64,000 nucleotides of DNA from Wyeomyia smithii (taxonomy: Eukaryota; Arthropoda; Insecta; Diptera; Culicidae): positions 262,614,494 through 262,678,493 of the forward strand of contig NC_073696.1 in NCBI RefSeq assembly GCF_029784165.1, written 5' to 3'. Positions within the stretch are counted from its first letter, which is position 1. Each line of letters begins with the position of its first letter. A model generated the notes under the pieces. The model did not search any database and was not told the origin of the DNA. It saw nothing but the letters and a program-made list of their open reading frames with translations. This document shows positions 22,432-33,775 of the stretch, in pieces. A program made the position numbers and the translations under genes.

Positions 22432-22917
22432 GTTAGCAATTAAGTTAGTTGTAAGTTTACTTCCCCTTTTCTGACAAGTAGGTTCAAATTCCTACGAACG
22501 ATAAGTCCTAATTGCGAAAGCAAACAAATCCTAATAATGAAAATTACAAATTTCTAACAGTGTTGAGAAGTCACCATTTGTGATTGGACACACATACTCA
22601 TTATTTACCAATATTTATCATAAATACTTAAGCTACTAACAAATCCCCCCTTAAAAAAAAAAAAAAAAAACACGAAAGTTTCAGTCCGGTCGGAGAACCT
22701 CGATACAACCTCCCGTGTAAAGGTGGTTGCGGTTCTCGCGAACTGGCTCTTAAAATCACGTTGTTTTAGAGCCAAGCAATCTTCGGCAAAGTTTTGCCCA
22801 ATAAAATTTCCCATCTTTTGATGGTATCTAGTTGGTGAAAGCATTAGGCTTGATATCCACTTTCATTGATTGAATATCAAAATGTACTTGAAAAATCTTC
22901 TTTTCAAAGGATATTTT

Positions 22918-23384
22918 GACGTGGGACTACGTCTTTGTTTTCTATACTGGTATGCATTCTGTAAAATTGGAAATGAAACTTGCAAATGTTGCGTCAGATT
23001 TCAAACGATAATAACTTTACAAATAAAATAATATACTTGTATTAGCTGTCTTCGTAGTGCAGTGAATTTAATTGTTGGCAAATGAAACAAACTTGTAAAG
23101 TAAAAAACAAACATGAATTTTTTAAACATTGCCTTCGTTGTTATTGTTAAATGTTGTTTGCACAAAAACAACACCACAGGCACAACATCACCAAGTGTAA
23201 ATGAAGTTCTTTCGAGTGTAATCAAATATATTTTTGAAAAAATTGACGGGGAGGCTGAGAATTCCAATATGTAAATCACTGAACAAACTAATTTATTGTG
23301 TCTGTTATTACAGTAATTACAGTGTTTAGTCCCACGACACCGTTTCATACAACTCTAGGGCTGTATACCTTGTAGTATTTTTTT
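22918..23384 (+). repeat. Dispersed repeat, short (internally deleted) copy
   Basis: Opens GACGTGGGACTACGTCTTTG and closes with GTGTTTAGTCCCACGACACC, then TATACCTTGTAGTATTT. The GTGGGACTA at the left and TAGTCCCAC near the right are inverted. It is colinear with both ends of 23426-25068 but lacks about 1.2 kb of the middle. No coding capacity. Confidence 0.65.
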
Positions 23385-23425
23385 AGGAAAATAAAGTGAC
23401 GATAAACAAACCGAAACAATTTTTT

Positions 23426-25068
23426 GACGTGGGACTACGTCTTTGTTCACTATACTGAGATGCATTCTGTAAAACTGGAAACGAAACTGGCAAATGTTGC
23501 GTCAGATTTCAAACGTTAATAACAGTATAGCCACATGATGGATAAAAATAATCAATATGTTGTTGGAAAGATAAAATGTATAACAATTTTGTAATATGCT
23601 AGTTATCACTCTAATTCCATTGCTAAGCGGTAAAATTGATAAAAAGTTTCTATGACGAATTTACGCAAACAATGAACCAATTACATGCAAGCATTCCTAG
23701 CACAGACGACGTGAATGGACACCAACCGTTCCCTGTAATATTCTCTGTATCAATATCGAAAAAAAGATTGACAGAGTCTCCCCGTCCCAATAGGTCAATT
23801 TATTTTTGCTTCCATGACCTTAGACTAATATGATGTCTCGAAGGTAAAAGTTTTCCGAAAAGTTTGAAACAACCCCCATTAATGAACAATTCCTAAGCCT
23901 TTTGTCAGAACGTTATAAAAACTGATGTCTTGAAAAAAACATGCTGGTATAAGCAACAGTACCAGTGGAGCAGAGAGCCGTCGTCTATGATTGCAGCGGC
24001 ACTCTTCTATTCATGCATTTCAGCGGTTCATTTCCATTCGCACTGCAGCGCGCGGTACTATTCGTATTGCAGTGGTACACTTCTGTTCGTACATTCCTAT
24101 TCGTGTGCAATCGAGGAAAAATTGTAATGCGGCTGTTAATGAAGGTTGAAAGTTTATCTCATAAATATGATTACCATAAATTACTCAACAAGAATTGTAC
24201 ATTTTTGCAACGGTTATTAGTTGTATTTATTATATATTATATTCTATATTCACTAAATAATCGTGACCGGTAGTATCGAAAGATGGAATTCCCAAATATA
24301 CAAATTTATAGAAGAGTAAGAGCCGGTGAATGCTTGTGAATTTTTGGTCCATTTTCTTAAGATTCATTCCGAATTCTTTCTTACATTTTGAAATTGCTAG
24401 ATGATATTTTATTATTTTGAGCTTTTCTATAATAAACGTTTATTAGCTGTCTTTGTAATACAGCGAATGTAATTGTAGGCAAATTAAAAAAATTGTCAAG
24501 CAAAAAACACAAATGGAATTGTTGATTGCTATGATTTTTTTGCTTAAACTTGTTGATAATTTTGTTAAACATATCTTCTTATGTTTGCCAATTAATGAAC
24601 TTTCGTAAAGGCTCCCATATTATTTTGAAAGTAAGATCCATACTAATAATTTGATTTAATTAGACTTAAATAAGACAAAATTATTCATTATGATAACGTA
24701 AAAAAAAAGATAACGTGGTTTTTATAGGATATAGAGTTGATTCTGACTTTGACGCATTACGAGAAATTCTTGGTACTTCTTCGACAAGAACGATAAGCTT
24801 GTGCTTTGTCAAATACATTTTGTTTGCCCAAAAAATTCTACAGGTATAATATCGCCAAATATAAACGATGTTTTTTCGAGTGTTGTTGAATATATTTCTA
24901 AAATCAGATTTCCAGGGAAGGCTGAAAATAAAAATACGTAAGTCACCGAGCAAACACATTGATTCTGTCTGCGGACTCTGTATATTTTGGAACAAAAATT
25001 CCCCTTATTACAGTGTTTAGTCCCACTTCACCATTTCATACAACCCTAGGGCTATATACCTTGTAGTA
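23426..25068 (+). repeat. Dispersed repeat, long copy
   Basis: Same ends as the copy just upstream (GACGTGGGACTACGTCTTTG at the left, TTTAGTCCCACTTCACC and ATATACCTTGTAGTATTT at the right). The middle is colinear with 9160-10190. It contains a segment with TTCGTACATTCCTATTCGTG-type short repeats at about 24000-24105. Open frames are short and without domains. It is likely a non-autonomous DNA transposon with short inverted ends; the exact boundary is uncertain because similarity continues about 40 bp past the inverted GTGGGACTA. Confidence 0.65.
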
Positions 25069-25859
25069 TTTCCTCATAGTTTAGGCCCTGAGAAACATGG
25101 AAAAAATATATAAGTATTAGGTTTCATGGAAAATTAAATAACTAGACATACATACGAAGTCATACGAAAAACCGGTTTTTTTCTTTCAAAAACGTCATCG
25201 TGGCCAGTTAAAAACATCATTTTCTAGAGCTGCCAGAAAAAAAGTTTGTTCGTAACACCATTTCCTGTCATCTGGAGGGTCAGCCCCCAGGATTCCAGAC
25301 TTGATGCAATTTTGGGATGCCCTATTGTACACCTATCGCGATCAACAATGGTATGACAATCACAACTTTGGATTTCGAATTTTTTAGTGCGTGATTTTCA
25401 TTCCACACTCTAAAATAAATACGCATTTTGCATGTATTGAGAGGCAGTGAATCGTTAATCAAAGCGCTTTTTGGATCCAAAAATGTTAAGTGAGTCAGAA
25501 TAAATAATTCAAAAATACGGTGCAAGTGAAAAAGAATATTGTGAATAGAATGGAAGAAAAAAAAAGTGATGATCTGATTTGTATTTCTGTACTCCATTTC
25601 TACACAAACTTTAATCTATTAAAAAAGTTCAAAAGTAAACTAGTAATAAAGTACGCCTGCTTTGATTATTGATAACCGCTCCACAACGGATGTTGACGCA
25701 GATTCAATATAGCGCTATAAATTTAATCCGTAAAGATTATAAGAGATTGCATACTTCACATACCTATCCTAACCTCACCTAATATCATAATAACGAAGTT
25801 CTTCCAGAACTTCTGATACGTCTATTCCAATCCAGCCGTAAACTGACCGCTTGTACTAC
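25069..25859. other. Nothing recognised
   Basis: AT-rich, with one 91-codon minus-strand frame (25322-25597) lacking any domain signature. No repeat partner in this window. Confidence 0.35.
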
Positions 25860-26330
25860 TTATCAGCACAAACTGCAGCAATTGGACTTTGCTGGTTCAC
25901 AAAAACAAAAAAGCAACCGTCGCTCGTTCCTTTCGTAAGTAGTCCGATAAGACGAGACATGTGTTATCGGAACGTCATACGGCGTCCGCCCGTAAAATCA
26001 ATCAAATTGGTCTGAAAAGTTCCATACAAAGAAAGTGCACCGCTTGTGTTGCCCAACGATAAAAAGCTAAACATTGTTGCACTTATTGTGAAAAATTGAA
26101 CCAAACCGAGGCTATTTTAATTGCTACAAGAAACAAAATTACGGAATGTAATTCGTTGAGAAATGCCCGTGCATTGTAGAAAAGGTTGCAGTAGAACTTA
26201 ATAACGGCATCGTTATCAGTTATTAATTCCTTTCGATTTTTTTCACTCAAATGATTCTAGGCACGGACTAGTAGCCGATAAGTCCCTCACATCAGTATAT
26301 ATTTGTTCGGCCAAGCAAAACTTGAGAACA
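25860..26330 (+). promoter_or_regulatory. GATA-motif cluster ahead of a TATA box
   Basis: Six GATAA/TTATC cores occur within about 420 bp (near 25860, 25945, 25964, 26057, 26213 and 26276), followed by TATATATT at 26296-26303. The arrangement resembles insect fat-body or gut promoters, and the following 26330-26420 is relatively CpG-rich like a 5' exon. No downstream coding frame could be recognised, so a host promoter or enhancer is only a possibility. Confidence 0.25.
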
Positions 26331-28276
26331 CATTCTACTGACAGGCCGCCTAGAACCGTAGCCAGCGAGTCTGTGGTGAAAGATTTCAAGGTTCTGCACG
26401 ACTAGCACACTGCGGCGGCGGTCGAGAAAGAACGGGTTAGCTGTTACTTTTTACTATTCGCTCCCCGTTTGCAATCATAATCCCTTCAGCCAGCCAGTGC
26501 CGTTCGTGACGGAAGCCACGACGCGATGAGGGTTCATGACTGGCATGGCAGCAGAACAGAGACATTCTTCAAATACACTCACGTTTTTGTTTCATCTTGC
26601 TGCGCAGCGGAAGAAGAATTCCATCCTTCAACGTGCAACTAATTTTGGTCTAGTTTTTGTTCCTTCAAACATACCGCGAGGGGTTCGAGATGGGTACTTA
26701 GATTTCAACCCGCACGAATGATAGAACTCGGGGTCCACTTGGATCGAGCGATAAAATTAATGGCATTTAAAGACCCACATCCGGGAGGTTGCCATTCTGC
26801 GCAGTCTTCTACTAACCCAATTTCGGGTTTCTTTGTTTGTAGTCTCTACAGGCTGGCGTCGCGGGGCAATAAATTAGGCAAAATGGCAAACAATCATACA
26901 CACAGTTGCATTATGCTCGAAGAGTGATCATAAAAAATACCCGTCAAACCTGAATATTTTCTCGGGAAATACGAATCGGACCTTGAGTGGCCTCTCTTAC
27001 TGGTACATGCTAATTTTGGTTTTCATAGAATGCTCCGTATTAATATTAGAAAATACGCAATCATACGTCGGAAATTAATACATGAAAGATAAGGAACAGG
27101 ATTTGTACAATTTTTATATACCGTACCACAATCTAGGCGTTGCTTTGGAGATTAAGGTATCAAGTTCAGAATAATTACCGGAAGCATCTCTGAAGTTGTC
27201 AAACGCTCTTGGCTTTATGTCGTCTTGCTAAATGAACACATAAAAAGCAAATTATTTTTAAATTTTACACCACACACTAACAGCAAAACAATCATTCGAC
27301 ACGATACTCAGCAGCGAACTTCGATCTTCACCTCCAGCGAGAGACGGCTTGGCGACATTGACAGTTACCGCGCGAGATGGACCGCAGCGCAGCCTACTAT
27401 GCTCTTTTCCTTGTTGCGAGTGTTGGTTAACAGGTGGACTCATCACCCGGGTTAGCTAGCGCAAGCATGAACATCTTCACGCCGAGGTCGATCGACGCGC
27501 ACACACTGCAGGCTCGCTTAAACGACACTTTGAAAGGGCTGTAAACATGTCACTGTAAAGTGCCATCCGGTCGGTTGTCGATTATCGCCTCCGGGCCAGA
27601 ACGGACGTGGAGTCGTAAAAATTAATGTTTACGCTGTTAACAAGCCCGCCTTGGCCGGTTGCGGCGGCGGTGACAGGGATTGCTGATAAGACGAAGTTCA
27701 GAAGTTCTGCTTGTGAAGAAACTTCAACAAAAACAATCGGCGCGACTATCTTGATTGAATCGAAGCCTCTCTACACTCCTGCGGATGGGATTTTGCGGCA
27801 ATTCCGTTAAACAGGTATTTGACAAATAGTCGATCCATTTTAATGGGTATTTAATTATTTCGGTAACCTGTATTATTCAGTGCACCGGAATGTTGACTCT
27901 GCAAACCGTCTATTAATTAATTGCAAATCACGGAGCCCCACCGCAATATGCGGTGCACAATTGCAGGAAGACCTACTATGCAAAAAATCACTTCCACCCG
28001 GATCGATTCGAAGCTAGGGTGGCCATGACTGGTTTCATTCGCTAATTTATGGCTCCTGTCACGGGTGGTTTGCAAATTCATAAATAATGAAAAATGATTT
28101 TAGAATAGCAGTGGCTAATGATGCCGGAAAACGAAAACAAAAATATTAAAAAAACAAACTGTCGCCGAAAATGTAACTGTTCAGATAAGGTCAAGACAAA
28201 CACCCATGATTCAGAGAGCATGTTTTCGGAAATGCGAGTGGCGGACGCCATTCGAAGATTAATCCATTATAATGAG
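26331..28276. other. Host-like intergenic or intronic DNA with CpG-rich patches
   Basis: No transposon ends found. CpG-rich patches lie at 26330-26560 and 27290-27700. Open frames of 60-76 codons are present, but none has a domain, a signal peptide or good splice context. These patches could be non-coding exons or regulatory DNA. Confidence 0.35.
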
Positions 28277-29747
28277 CAGAGCCGGATTTAAGGGGGGGCC
28301 CGGGAGGCCCGGGCCCCCACATTTTTGGGGCCCCCACAAATCGAGAACAATTTTTCTCTCTCTCAAAAATGAGATTTAATCAAAAGTTCGATTTACAGCA
28401 AGAATATATGAACAGACCGTGTCGATATGACTTTCAGTCTTTTCTTTAGTGTTATTTTTTCGCGAGGGCCAATATCACAACTACATCCATGAGAGTTCAC
28501 CTAAGATTCTCTTGGAATGATACTCATTAACACACCGTTTGATTCGAACCAGTGCACACTGTTGCCTAAGTTGCAAAAACGTGATCGAAATTATTTTGAC
28601 CCAAAACATTGATTTTAGAGCCACAGTGTCTTCAGTAAAGTTGTTTCAGTAATTATTCCCCATACTATGGAAACTAACATTTTGTGATTAATCTACCTAA
28701 AAGTGAGAAATGTATTTCATTTTTCTCATTTTTGGATATAAAAATCCACTTTGCTGAGTGAAGTTGTATCACATTTTATAAAAAACAACTTTGTCGAAGA
28801 CACCATACTTCTATCTACCAATTTAAATCAACTATTGTGATGTTTTCTTTGGAATGCCCTTTAGAATTAATTTTTAATATAACTTTTTTTAGTGATTTTC
28901 TAAATTTTTCAATGTTCTTCAATGTTGTTTACTATAATAAAACACATAAGGTCACCTAAAAAAGTTTATTTTTATCTCTTTTATTTTATCAGCTACTCAA
29001 AATTTTTATGTAATAGAGCTCTCATTTACTTACATATATCCACACAGGAGGCAGCGAGAGACAAATGCCTATATGTGAGTTGAATGATGTTTTACTTATA
29101 CTTTAATATAAAAATTGTTTAGTCTGCGGATATTTGCAGTTTTTGATGATATTTCTTAGTATATTAGTGCATTATTTTAAAAAAATCGTCAATAATGAAA
29201 GAAATATGAGAGAAAAAAATAAACTTTGTTTGATGAAATCATTTGTTCAGATGTAGCAGACAACATTGTAGAACATTGAAAAATTGTAGAAAACCACCAC
29301 TAAATGTTATATCGAAAAAATTGATTTTTAGTGGCAATCTGTAGAAAACTCCACAATAGTCCTGGCAGATAGAAGCACGGTGTCTTTAACAAAGCTGTTT
29401 TTCATAGAACGTGCTATAACTTTGCCAAACAAAGTGAATTTTTATATGTAAAAATGAAAATAGTAAAATTTGTTTCTCACTGTTGGTGGATTAATCACGA
29501 AACTGCAACTTCTATAAAATGGAGAATAATTAATGGATCAACATTGCCGAAGCCACTACGGCTCTAAAACCATTGTTTTTTTTTTTTTTTTTTTATCAAC
29601 TCAATTTCCATCACGTTTTTGTAGCTAGGTATGTAAAGCCGAGAAAAAAAATAACCCACAAGTTTTTAAATGCAGCTTTTCAGAGCTCGTGTGCAGATTT
29701 TATTGACCTGCAGATGTGTGTAGGTTTTTTTCCTAGTTTCTGTAGAT
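28277..29747 (+). mobile_element. hAT-type non-autonomous element, right end missing
   Basis: Begins CAGAGCCGGATTTAAGG followed by G/C-rich CCCGGG palindromes and is almost identical to 43729-45200, but similarity stops after CTAGTTTCTGTAGAT at 29747, so the last ~240 bp and the right terminus are absent. Inside, a ~330-bp inverted repeat (about 28602-28940 against 29262-29580) forms a foldback core. The GC-rich left terminus has an extra CCCGGGAGG duplication. No transposase. Confidence 0.8.
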
Positions 29748-30654
29748 AACGAATCGCAACGGTCACTCTTAGTCAGTCATGATTGTTTTGTTTGTTCTGG
29801 AAACAAAAATTTCCATTCCCGATAAACAACTGTGACCAATTCGAGAGAACTCAATTTATTTGGTTGTAATGCCGAAAAAGCGAAGTGTGAAGAGCGTCAT
29901 ACGAATGACACGCACACATGTCCAAGTATGCGCCTACCTCGATCGATCGAAGCTGGCGCATCTTCAACCTAACTGCTTGTCTGTTTCACGTCGCGTTGCG
30001 CTGCACAGAATTGATGGATTGGTTAATCTCCACTGGCACGCCCTGCGATGATTGCCTGTTTGCTTCTTCTTTACAATCGGTTTCATAATTTAATTGCTTC
30101 AACGTGAAACGGGGCGAAATCCAAGCATGGGAGAACCGAATACTACCGCATTTCAGGAATGCGTGTGCCAAATTTTGCGCCGGTATTGTCTGCACTGCCA
30201 GCAGCAGGCTGTGCTAGCATATTAAAATGTTCAAATTAATGGTTCTATTAAATTTTATGGCATCAAAAAAACTAAAAATTTGGGAACCATGTACTGTTAA
30301 CAATGATAAAATAAAGCTTGGGTTCCGTCCCGTTTCACCTTAAGCAGCATACCTACTTCTATTATCGTTGGCCGCTTGGCTTCTAGACTTAATCATTGGA
30401 TTTTGAGAGATTTTAATACTGGAAAAGCCAACTGAACGAGCAAAAAATTTGGACATGCACAGTTTGATGGTTGATAAACGAGTAACGTAAAAGGAACGGT
30501 TAATTCACAAAATGAAGACACGGCTTCTTCAGTAAGTGACGACAAAGGGAGATAAAACAAAATGACACTGAGGCTGGGAATATCAATAATATTGCGAGAT
30601 TCGATTGGTCGACAAGCACGGTAAATGCTCCATGTTTAACTCAATTCTATATCT
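29748..30654. other. Nothing recognised
   Basis: Mixed DNA with a CpG-richer patch at 29870-30190 holding overlapping 63-69-codon frames on both strands. No domains, no repeat ends. Confidence 0.35.
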
Positions 30655-31300
30655 ATAAAAATGAATTTCTGTCTGTCTGATTACTGTGTGATTACTGTGG
30701 AAATTTCAAAGTTCCCGAGAACAGAAAGTGACACTTAAATATTAGTGGTACTCCCTGTATTATGAATGTAGAGATTTGTATTCTGTATATAAACTTGATA
30801 ACGTCTTTCACGATAACTGTACAACTTTAAATACAGAGGTTTTTGACGTAGGTTTACATCCTACCGCACTATTTCGGGATACAACGGCTACTAAAATTAA
30901 GGTGTACCGTCAGAATAAAATATTTTAAATAGTAATACTTATGTAACCACATGATCAATTACTAAAATCAATATGTCGTTTGATTGATAAAAAGATGGAT
31001 AATTTTGTGATTTTATAGGTATCATTATTACTTCATTGATCAGCAGGCAAAATTGATGAGAAGTTTCAAGGTCGAATGTCCACAAACAATGTACCAATCA
31101 CATGCGAGCATGCCTGGCACAGACTTCGTGAGTACATATCAACCGCCTGCTCAGTTGCAAGAGAAAAATTAACAGAATCTCCCCGTCCCAATAGGTCAAC
31201 CAATGTTTGCTTCCATGAGCCTTTCATTGAAGGTAAAGCTTCAACCTCTTTCATCAGACAAGATAATTTAACTATCTGCTGTTAGAATGTCTTGAAATGT
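30655..31300 (+). repeat. Dispersed repeat, distant relative of the GGACTACGTC family
   Basis: Starts with TAAAAATGAATTTCTGTCTG at about 30656, a motif seen at the ends of some insect elements. From 30842 it is colinear with the family at 23426: GACGTAGGTTTACATCCTAC, CCACATGATC, AATATGTCGTT, GGCACAGACTTCGTGAGT and CCCCGTCCCAATAGGTCAA. The match is diverged and the ends are unclear. No coding capacity. Confidence 0.5.
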
Positions 31301-32127
31301 CTTGGCAACAGTAACGCACCGAGACCTGGAAGACAATCGAATTGCTGTTTGAATTTCTTTCTGATTTTCGTGTCACGAGATAAATATCAGAAGATGACGC
31401 ACACTTAAGCGTTATTCTTATTGCCTCCGTGCCGGGTCCGGGCCGTGTCCGTGTTCTCTCCGGGATTATGCATTCACACTGCTCCGTGTTTGAACCGTGC
31501 CTACGTCGTGCTCTGGTTGAGAAATGTTGATGTGTGTCTATGCGACAACACGTCTTCGACTGTTTTCATACCGCAACGCACTCCACGCGAAATATGTCAC
31601 TACAACATACACGCATCTACCCGAGTGCCTTTTGTGCACTCTACGGACAACACAAAATATAGTCGGCAACTCGGCGCTGCTCCGGTCTCCGCACGACGCT
31701 TCGGTGTGTCATTGCCGTGCATTGGTTTAGAAGACATTGTGCATTTTGTGGACACTAGCACATCCCTTATTCTAAAAAAATGAACGAAATCATGAATTCA
31801 ACATTTCAAAATATTAGTCTTCACAAGCTAGAAAAAATAATATGTGTGTACGGTCGATCTATGTACAAAATCTGCAAATATTTGAAGATATCTACGGAAA
31901 TCTACAGATTTTTTCAATGCATGTTGAGAGGTTGGCTATCCTGGAGTTAATTTCCCCGCGATACGATCCCACTGTCCCCTGATTTTAGCCAAACATATCA
32001 CATAATCCGGCCCTGCAACTAACGAAATTAATCATTCAAATAATTTGAAACATGTGATTGTTAGTTACAATAACATGAAGTACTTTCGTTGTTTGACTAT
32101 TTACAAAGATTCACTCTTTATTCGCAG
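31301..32127. other. Unassigned; possible isolated hAT-like terminus at 32015
   Basis: The 31421-31783 stretch is CpG-rich with a 120-codon plus-strand frame lacking any known domain. At 32004-32015 the sequence AATCCGGCCCTG reads, inverted, CAGGGCCGGATT, close to the hAT-type end at 28277 and 43729, but no partner end or 8-bp duplication was found. Confidence 0.3.
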
Positions 32128-32142
32128 TTTTACCAAAACAAA

Positions 32143-32666
32143 TACCCAGATGGTCTCGAGTAGCGATGCTGGCCTAACGAGCCAGTCGTCGTAGTTTCGA
32201 GTCTCGGCTCGGGAGACAGTTAGTGTCAGTAGGATCGTAACGCTAGCCCCGCAATTGGGTTGTTGAGCTACATCAGTTTTTTATATCATCTGAAAGATCT
32301 GCATTTTCTAAGTAAAACGTGATTTAAAAAAATGTTCTATCGTTGTCCTTCGCTTCTTAAATCACGATTTTAAACTGCTCGAAATCGCTACAATGACAGT
32401 TCGCCCATATACCAACTGTCATTGTAGCGATTTGGAGCGAATTTTTATACTTCATTTAAAAATCAAAGGATAATAATATAAAGTTTTAAAAAATCACGTT
32501 TTGCTCAGAAAATAACACTCTTTCAGATGATGTATAAAAATTGGAAATCCGTTAATAGCTAAACAACCCAATTGTCCTGTATACTAACCAGTCGGCTGCG
32601 AAGTCAGTGTATAAAAAACAGAAGGTCATGTTCCGAATCGGAATGTAGCACCAAGGCTTTGCTTTT
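32143..32666 (+). mobile_element. tRNA-derived SINE (Feilai-like) interrupted by a MITE
   Basis: Same family as 1791-1990, plus strand: anticodon arm CTGGC CTAACGA GCCAG, degenerate B box, and a GCTTTGC T-rich end. It is flanked by a 15-bp target duplication, TTTTACCAAAACAAA, at 32128-32142 and 32667-32681. A 313-bp MITE occupies 32257-32569; without it the SINE is about 207 bp, matching the other complete copy. Confidence 0.8.
32257..32569. mobile_element. 313-bp foldback MITE inside a SINE
   Basis: Ends GGGTTGTTGAGCTA and, inverted, GGGTTGTTTAGCTATTAA. The arms pair over almost the whole length, meeting at a short loop between CTACAATGACAGTTCG and CCAACTGTCATTGTAG. The tetranucleotide AATT occurs on both sides (32253-32256 and 32570-32573) and only once in the related SINE, so it is the likely target duplication. 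No coding capacity. Confidence 0.75.
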
Positions 32667-32999
32667 TTTTACCAAAACAAAAAAAATCTGTCAAATCCAT
32701 AGATTTGAGAAAAAACTGAATCACGGCTCCCCCGATACGCTAAGTATTTGCTGCGTTTTTTTCGGAGCTGGTATAATATCTGTAACCAAACAACTGGAAA
32801 CAAAAGTCAGAGAGTGGGGTTTAGTTTGCTTAACCCGACTTACTAAAACCCATCAGTCTCCAGCCCTTTTTCTACAACCAGGCAGTAAGTTTTCACTGGT
32901 ATTCCGATGATTGACCCGTCGATTGATGCCTTGCCATTCGAGAACGAAAGCACCAAGCGCCCTCCAAATGCTCTCATCATCTCACATTCTCCACTAGTG

Positions 33000-33170
33000 T
33001 TCGACATCGGACCGGGTAGGGTCCGGTAAAAGTCCGGTCCGGACCGGTCCGAAGTCCGATCGGACCGGAACCTTCAAAGTCCGATTTTTTTCCGGACCGG
33101 ACCGGAACGAAGCCATCCGGACTTCGGAACGGACCGGGTAATGCTTTCCGGACCCCGGACATTTTCGATG
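33000..33170. repeat. GC-rich CCGGACCGG repeat patch
   Basis: The self-complementary words CCGGACC and GGTCCGG recur more than ten times in about 170 bp (for example around 33008, 33040, 33060, 33092 and 33130). The two outer parts both carry CGGACCGGGTA. Strong secondary structure is expected. It is probably the core of a foldback MITE; no duplication is clear. Confidence 0.55.
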
Positions 33171-33420
33171 AAAAAAAAAAAATTATTCAATTTAGGTCAT
33201 AGAACGCAGCAAATTTTTCATCCTTTTGATTTTCTTCGCTGCCTTTATTAAAAGTCAACCCATATGGCCTTCCTCTCCTTTTTCACCTGTAATATATGCT
33301 TTAATTGATAACAAGGTTTTTATAAAATTAGAAAGACATTGATTGTTACATTTTTTTTTGCTCCTGCTATCACTTCGAAACTAATGAACAACTGACAACT
33401 GTTCTGAGTTTGTACTTAAA

Positions 33421-33562
33421 TAAATTTCCCGGTTTTCCCGGTTCATTTTCGAATTCCCGGCTTTTTCCCGGTTTTCAAGGTTTCAGCAGCGAACCGGGAA
33501 AACCTTGAAAACCGGGAAAAAGCCGGGAATTCGAAAATGAACCGGGAAAACCGGGAAATTTA
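33421..33562. repeat. Perfect palindrome: 62-bp arms, 18-nt spacer
   Basis: Positions 33421-33482 are the exact reverse complement of 33501-33562, with a spacer of 18 nt at 33483-33500. The arms are built from CCCGGTTTTCCCGG units. Related units occur at about 42371-42387 (AACCGGGAAAACCCGGAAAA), which suggests a mobile family. A perfect match over 62 bp implies recent origin or gene conversion. Confidence 0.85.
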
Positions 33563-33654
33563 CCATGTCCATTTTGAACATTATTTTTCATTTACATATG
33601 CTTGGGATCTGTTGCATCAGTTCAACGCACTATACATTTTCTGCCATCTCACAA

Positions 33655-33775
33655 ACACCGGAAGGCTCAGGGAACCATTTAGTTGGATTTCGGCTAAGAG
33701 AGAAGACCGTTAGAGTCAATAGGATCCTAGCGCGGGGCTACAATTGTTCTGTACACTAACAGTTGGTTGCGATTG
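33655..33775 (+). mobile_element. Degenerate SINE copy (Feilai-like)
   Basis: Weak but colinear similarity to the 3' two thirds of the SINE at 32143: the B-box area GTTGGATTTCGGCT, GTTAGAGTCAATAGGATC, GCGCGGGGCTACAATTGTTC and CACTAACAGTTGGTTGCG. No target duplication found. Confidence 0.5.

Larger units (their letters stand above)
18371..22670 (+). mobile_element. Juan-like (Jockey clade) non-LTR retrotransposon
   Basis: A nearly full-length 4.3-kb LINE flanked by a perfect 15-bp target duplication, CACGAAAGTTTCAGT, at 18356-18370 and 22671-22685, with an 18-nt poly-A at 22653-22670. It carries ORF1 (zinc knuckles) and ORF2 (endonuclease and RT, no RNase H), the Jockey-clade layout. It inserted into the terminal part of the TTAA foldback element. 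Both ORFs are broken by frameshifts, so this copy is inactive. The Juan name is inferred from sequence style and mosquito context. Confidence 0.85.
15787..22749. mobile_element. TTAA-flanked foldback element with three nested insertions
   Basis: The left end GAGCCAGTTCGGGGAGACCGC and right end, inverted, GAGCCAGTTCGCGAGAACCGC are bounded by TTAA at 15783-15786 and 22750-22753. Long inverted arms continue inward: 15787 to about 16530 pairs with about 17120-18370 plus 22686-22749. Three later insertions lie inside: a SINE 3' fragment (16813-16883), a LINE tail (about 17572-18116) and a Juan-like LINE (18371-22670). Without them the element is about 2 kb and has no transposase frame. TTAA duplications are typical of the piggyBac superfamily, so mobilisation by a piggyBac-type transposase is inferred, not shown. 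Confidence 0.8.

Noticed and set aside
31421..31783. 120-codon plus-strand open frame in CpG-rich DNA
   Set aside because: No domain or signal peptide, and overlapping frames are open in the same region; composition alone explains it.
31800..32015. CAGGGCCGGATT terminus as the lost right end of the hAT-type copy at 28277
   Set aside because: The adjacent 8 bp (CAACTAAC) do not match the left flank of 28277 (ATAATGAG), and the subterminal sequence differs from the complete copy.
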